This document shows positions 61,770 through 64,000 of a stretch of 64,000 nucleotides of DNA, piece by piece. This stretch comes from Sandaracinaceae bacterium (lineage in GTDB: Bacteria; Myxococcota_A; Polyangia; Polyangiales; Houyiibacteriaceae), in NCBI GenBank assembly GCA_016706685.1, contig JADJJE010000008.1, forward strand, positions 124,001 through 188,000, given 5' to 3'. The position numbers were made by a program, and so were the translations under genes. The notes under the pieces were generated by a model. It had not been told where the DNA came from and searched no databases. It saw only the letters and a program-made list of their open reading frames with translations. Within the stretch, counting starts at the first letter, position 1; each line of letters starts with the position of its first letter.

Positions 61770-63149
61770 ATGAGCGCCAACCGTCCCGGCCCCACCGACC
61801 GAGCGTCCCCGCTCGAGCGCGCGCTGCGTGTGTTCAGCGACGTCCGCGCGGGCGAGGGCACGCTGTTGCTCGTGATGACGCTCAACGTGTTCGTCGTGAT
61901 GGTGGGCTACTACATCCTCAAGACGGTGCGCGAGCCGCTGATCCTCGCGTCGGGGGGCGAGAGCAGGCTGCCCTTCCCGGTCAGCGGGTCGGAGGGCAAG
62001 GCCTACGCCGCGTCGGCCCAGGCGCTGTGCTTGGTGCTGGCCTCGAGCGCCTACGCCCGGCTCGCGGCGCGCTGGTCGGTGCGGCGCCTGATCAGCCGCG
62101 TGATCCTGTTCTTCGTGGCCTGCCTGCTGCTGTTCTATGCGGCCGCACGCGCAGAGCTCCCGCACCTCGGCTTCGTGTTCTACGTGTGGGTGGGCGTCTT
62201 CAACGTGGCGGTCATCGCGCAGTTCTGGGCGTTCGCCAACGACGTGTATCCGCGCGTGAGCGGCGAGCGCATCTTCCCCATCATCATGCTGGGCATGGGC
62301 GTGGGCGGCTGGCTGGGGTCGAAGCTCGCCGCTGGGCTCTACCGCTGGGGCGTGGGCAGCTTCGAGATGATGCTGGTGGCTGCGGCGCTGCTGCTGCTGC
62401 ACGCGGGCCTCTACCGGGTGGTGCACCGCATGCGCGACCGCGGTGGGCTCGACGCCCCGCGCGACAGCCACCCGGAGCCGGCCCCCTTCAGCATGCGCGG
62501 CGCCTTCGCGCTGCTGGCCGAGAGCCGCTACCTGCAGCTCATCGCGGCCATGCTGATCGCCGCCAACCTGGTGAACACCACGGGCGAGTATCTGCTGAGC
62601 GTGGCCGTGAAGGCCGCGGCCGAGAGTGCCCCGGACGAGCGCGCCTTCATCGGCGCGTTCTATGGGGACTTCCACGCGCACGTGAACCTGGGCGTGCTGC
62701 TGGTGCAGGGGCTGCTCACCTCGCGGCTGGTGCGCCACGGCGGCATCCGCGCGGTCGTCTTCGCGCTGCCGCTGGTGGCGCTCTCGGCCTACTCGCTGAT
62801 CGCCGTGGGAGCGACCTTCGCCATCATCCGCTGGGCCAAGGTGGCCGAGAACACCACCGACTACTCGGTCATGGGCACCGCCAAGGCGCTGCTGTTCCTG
62901 CCCACCACGCGCGAGGAGAAGTACAAGGCCAAGGTCGCCATCGACACGGTCTTCGTGCGCATCGGCGACGTGCTGGCCAGCGGGCTGGTGGCGCTCGGGC
63001 TGCACGTGTTCGCGCTGAACACGCGCGGCTTTGCGCTGGTCAACGTGGCGGTCATCGCCGTGTGGCTGCTGTTGGCGCTCGGCATCTCGCGCCGCTACCG
63101 GGCGCTGTCTCTCGAGCGGGAGCGCTTCTCGAACCCGCCGGAGGCGTAG
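61770..63149 (+). CDS. ATP/ADP-translocase-like (Npt/TLC family) transporter
   Basis: 459 residues with about 12 membrane helices. Motifs match the bacterial nucleotide-transporter relatives of TLC: VGYYILKTVREPLIL near the N-terminus, FWAFANDVYPRVSGERIFPIIMLGMGVGGWLGS, and KVAENTTDYSVMGTAKALLFLPTTREEKYKAKVAIDTVFVRIGD. In obligate intracellular bacteria the family exchanges ATP for ADP; free-living members are uncharacterised. The start at 61770 is chosen over a GTG seven codons upstream. Same strand as the Smr gene. Confidence 0.8.
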   Translation: MSANRPGPTDRASPLERALRVFSDVRAGEGTLLLVMTLNVFVVMVGYYILKTVREPLILASGGESRLPFPVSGSEGKAYAASAQALCLVLASSAYARLAARWSVRRLISRVILFFVACLLLFYAAARAELPHLGFVFYVWVGVFNVAVIAQFWAFANDVYPRVSGERIFPIIMLGMGVGGWLGSKLAAGLYRWGVGSFEMMLVAAALLLLHAGLYRVVHRMRDRGGLDAPRDSHPEPAPFSMRGAFALLAESRYLQLIAAMLIAANLVNTTGEYLLSVAVKAAAESAPDERAFIGAFYGDFHAHVNLGVLLVQGLLTSRLVRHGGIRAVVFALPLVALSAYSLIAVGATFAIIRWAKVAENTTDYSVMGTAKALLFLPTTREEKYKAKVAIDTVFVRIGDVLASGLVALGLHVFALNTRGFALVNVAVIAVWLLLALGISRRYRALSLERERFSNPPEA

Positions 63150-63195
63150 TGCTCGAGGACGGGTGGTCGGCGCGGCGGACTGCTAGGCTCCCGGC

Positions 63196-63567
63196 ATGTT
63201 CGGAAACCTGATTCACCTCGCCATCTCCTGGGTGGTCCTCACCATCGCATTCCTCGCCGCCGCCGCCATCGTTCCCGGCTTCGAGATCAAGGACGCCAAG
63301 TCCGGCTTCTGGGTCGCGGCGCTCTTTGCCGTGGTCAACGTGCTGGTAGGCTGGCTGATCGCGCTCTTGTTCGGCGTGGCCACGCTGGGCATCGCGTGCC
63401 TGCTGCCCGGGCTGGTGCGCTTCGTGGTCACCGTGGTGGTGATCAAGATCGTGGCAGGCCTGACCAGCGCGCTGAAGGTGAAGGGCATCTTCCCCGCCGC
63501 GCTGGCCGCCGTGGTCATGAGCTTGGTGGCCGCATTGCTCGAGTACGGCCTCAAAATGATGGGGTGA
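63196..63567 (+). CDS. Phage_holin_4_2-family small membrane protein
   Basis: 123 residues with four hydrophobic helices and the family pattern (LIHLAISWVVLTIAFLAAAAIVPGFEI, then FWVAALFAVVNVLVGWLIALL, LVRFVVTVVVIKIVAGL). Proteins of this YvlD-like group are chromosomal, despite the 'holin' name, and of unknown function. Convergent with the RRM gene, one base apart. Confidence 0.83.
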   Translation: MFGNLIHLAISWVVLTIAFLAAAAIVPGFEIKDAKSGFWVAALFAVVNVLVGWLIALLFGVATLGIACLLPGLVRFVVTVVVIKIVAGLTSALKVKGIFPAALAAVVMSLVAALLEYGLKMMG

Positions 63568-63568
63568 C

Positions 63569-63961
63569 CTAGAACTCCTCGGCGGCGTCCTCGTCGGTCC
63601 AGTCGTCGCCGTCGCCGTCGTCGTCGTCGTCGCCGTCGAAGTCGTCGTCCAGCTCGTCCTCGTCGTCGGCCAAGACCTCGTCTTCTTCTTCTTCGTCGTC
63701 CGCGGCCACGGGGACCTCGTCGTCATCCGGGTCCCAGACCGTGACGGCCAGGTAAGACTCCTCAATGGCCGCGCCGTCCAGCTCGCCTAGGGCGACCTCG
63801 GCCTCCCACTGCTCCGAGTACTCCACCCACGCACGGCGTCCGGTGCGGGTGTTGGCCAGGAAGCCCGTGGCGGTGACCTCACCAAACTCTTCGCACAGCT
63901 CGAGCAGCTCGTCTTCGTCGAAGTCGAGCGGCAGGCCGCGGATCATGATCTTCAAGGACAT
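63569..63961 (-). CDS. RRM-type RNA-binding protein with acidic tail
   Basis: 130 residues. The first ~78 follow an RNA recognition motif: KIMIRGLPLDFDEDELLELCEEFGEV (RNP2-like strand), then TGRRAWVEYSEQWEAEVALGELDG (RNP1-like), then AVTVWD. The aromatic positions are partly replaced. The last ~50 residues are almost all Asp and Glu, encoded by GTC/CTC triplet runs on the plus strand. Bacterial RRM proteins bind single-stranded RNA; the acidic tail could modulate binding. Confidence 0.82.
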   Translation of the reverse strand: MSLKIMIRGLPLDFDEDELLELCEEFGEVTATGFLANTRTGRRAWVEYSEQWEAEVALGELDGAAIEESYLAVTVWDPDDDEVPVAADDEEEEDEVLADDEDELDDDFDGDDDDDGDGDDWTDEDAAEEF

Positions 63962-64000
63962 GGGAACCTCCTCGACGCCGAGTGCGCCACGTTCAGAGCC

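Noticed and set aside
63590..63710. GTC/CTC triplet run as a repeat element
   Set aside because: It is the in-frame Asp/Glu tail of the RRM gene on the minus strand.

Overview
The window is chromosomal DNA from a very GC-rich bacterium, almost certainly a member of Myxococcota (probably the class Polyangia). The signs are an MYXO-CTERM-type protein tail, a Hanks-type kinase with a PEGA domain, a CarF-type plasmanylethanolamine desaturase, a sterol C-24 methyltransferase homologue, many lipoproteins with Asp/Gly-rich linkers, a MopE-like giant lipoprotein and several ECF sigma factors. I saw no rRNA, tRNA, CRISPR array, prophage or insertion sequence.

Layout. 1-10 kb: sbcD/sbcC (sbcC cut by the left edge), a LysR regulator divergent from an NAD(P)-binding reductase, a TraB/GumN lipoprotein, aspartate kinase, an MFS exporter and a DinB-like protein. 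Two gene-free stretches near 8.1-8.4 and 9.9-10.2 kb hold three copies of a roughly 100-bp structured repeat. 10-19.5 kb: an AraC regulator, an ECF sigma/FecR-TPR operon, and several secreted or lipoproteins, two of them frameshifted. 19.5-25.8 kb: a four-gene haem/iron-type uptake operon (duplicated-domain lipoprotein, TonB receptor, HmuY-like lipoprotein, kelch lipoprotein). It diverges from carF-folE-cytochrome c-membrane protein-trypsin-like protease at 25.8-29.5 kb.

31-44.3 kb is the most interesting part and also the most damaged. One minus-strand operon reads dabB-dabA-purE-purK, joining an inorganic-carbon pump to the bicarbonate-using step of purine synthesis. A second minus-strand operon reads double-DUF35, thiolase A, thiolase B, cysD, cysN, ccr (crotonyl-CoA carboxylase/reductase, a CO2-fixing enzyme). 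A LysR gene diverges from the second operon, and the same 14-bp sequence lies upstream of both operons, which suggests one regulon. Nearly every gene here except dabB carries several frameshifts, while conserved residues continue in alternating frames. Missing bases in homopolymers suggest consensus errors rather than decay.

44.4-64 kb: a sterol methyltransferase/Rieske oxygenase pair, a 1232-residue MopE/FG-GAP-like lipoprotein, an HD hydrolase, a zinc-finger protein, a PNPOx-GNAT fusion, a Cys-rich-peptide/ECF-sigma/Cys-rich-membrane-protein operon, a CAP-domain lipoprotein, a beta-helix protein with a MYXO-CTERM tail, a PEGA kinase, a TPMT-like methyltransferase, an Smr protein (frameshifted at its end), an ATP/ADP-translocase-like transporter, a small holin-like membrane protein and an RRM protein with an acidic tail. 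Genes are often coupled by 1-11 bp stop/start overlaps, and several end in strong hairpins without a U-tract.
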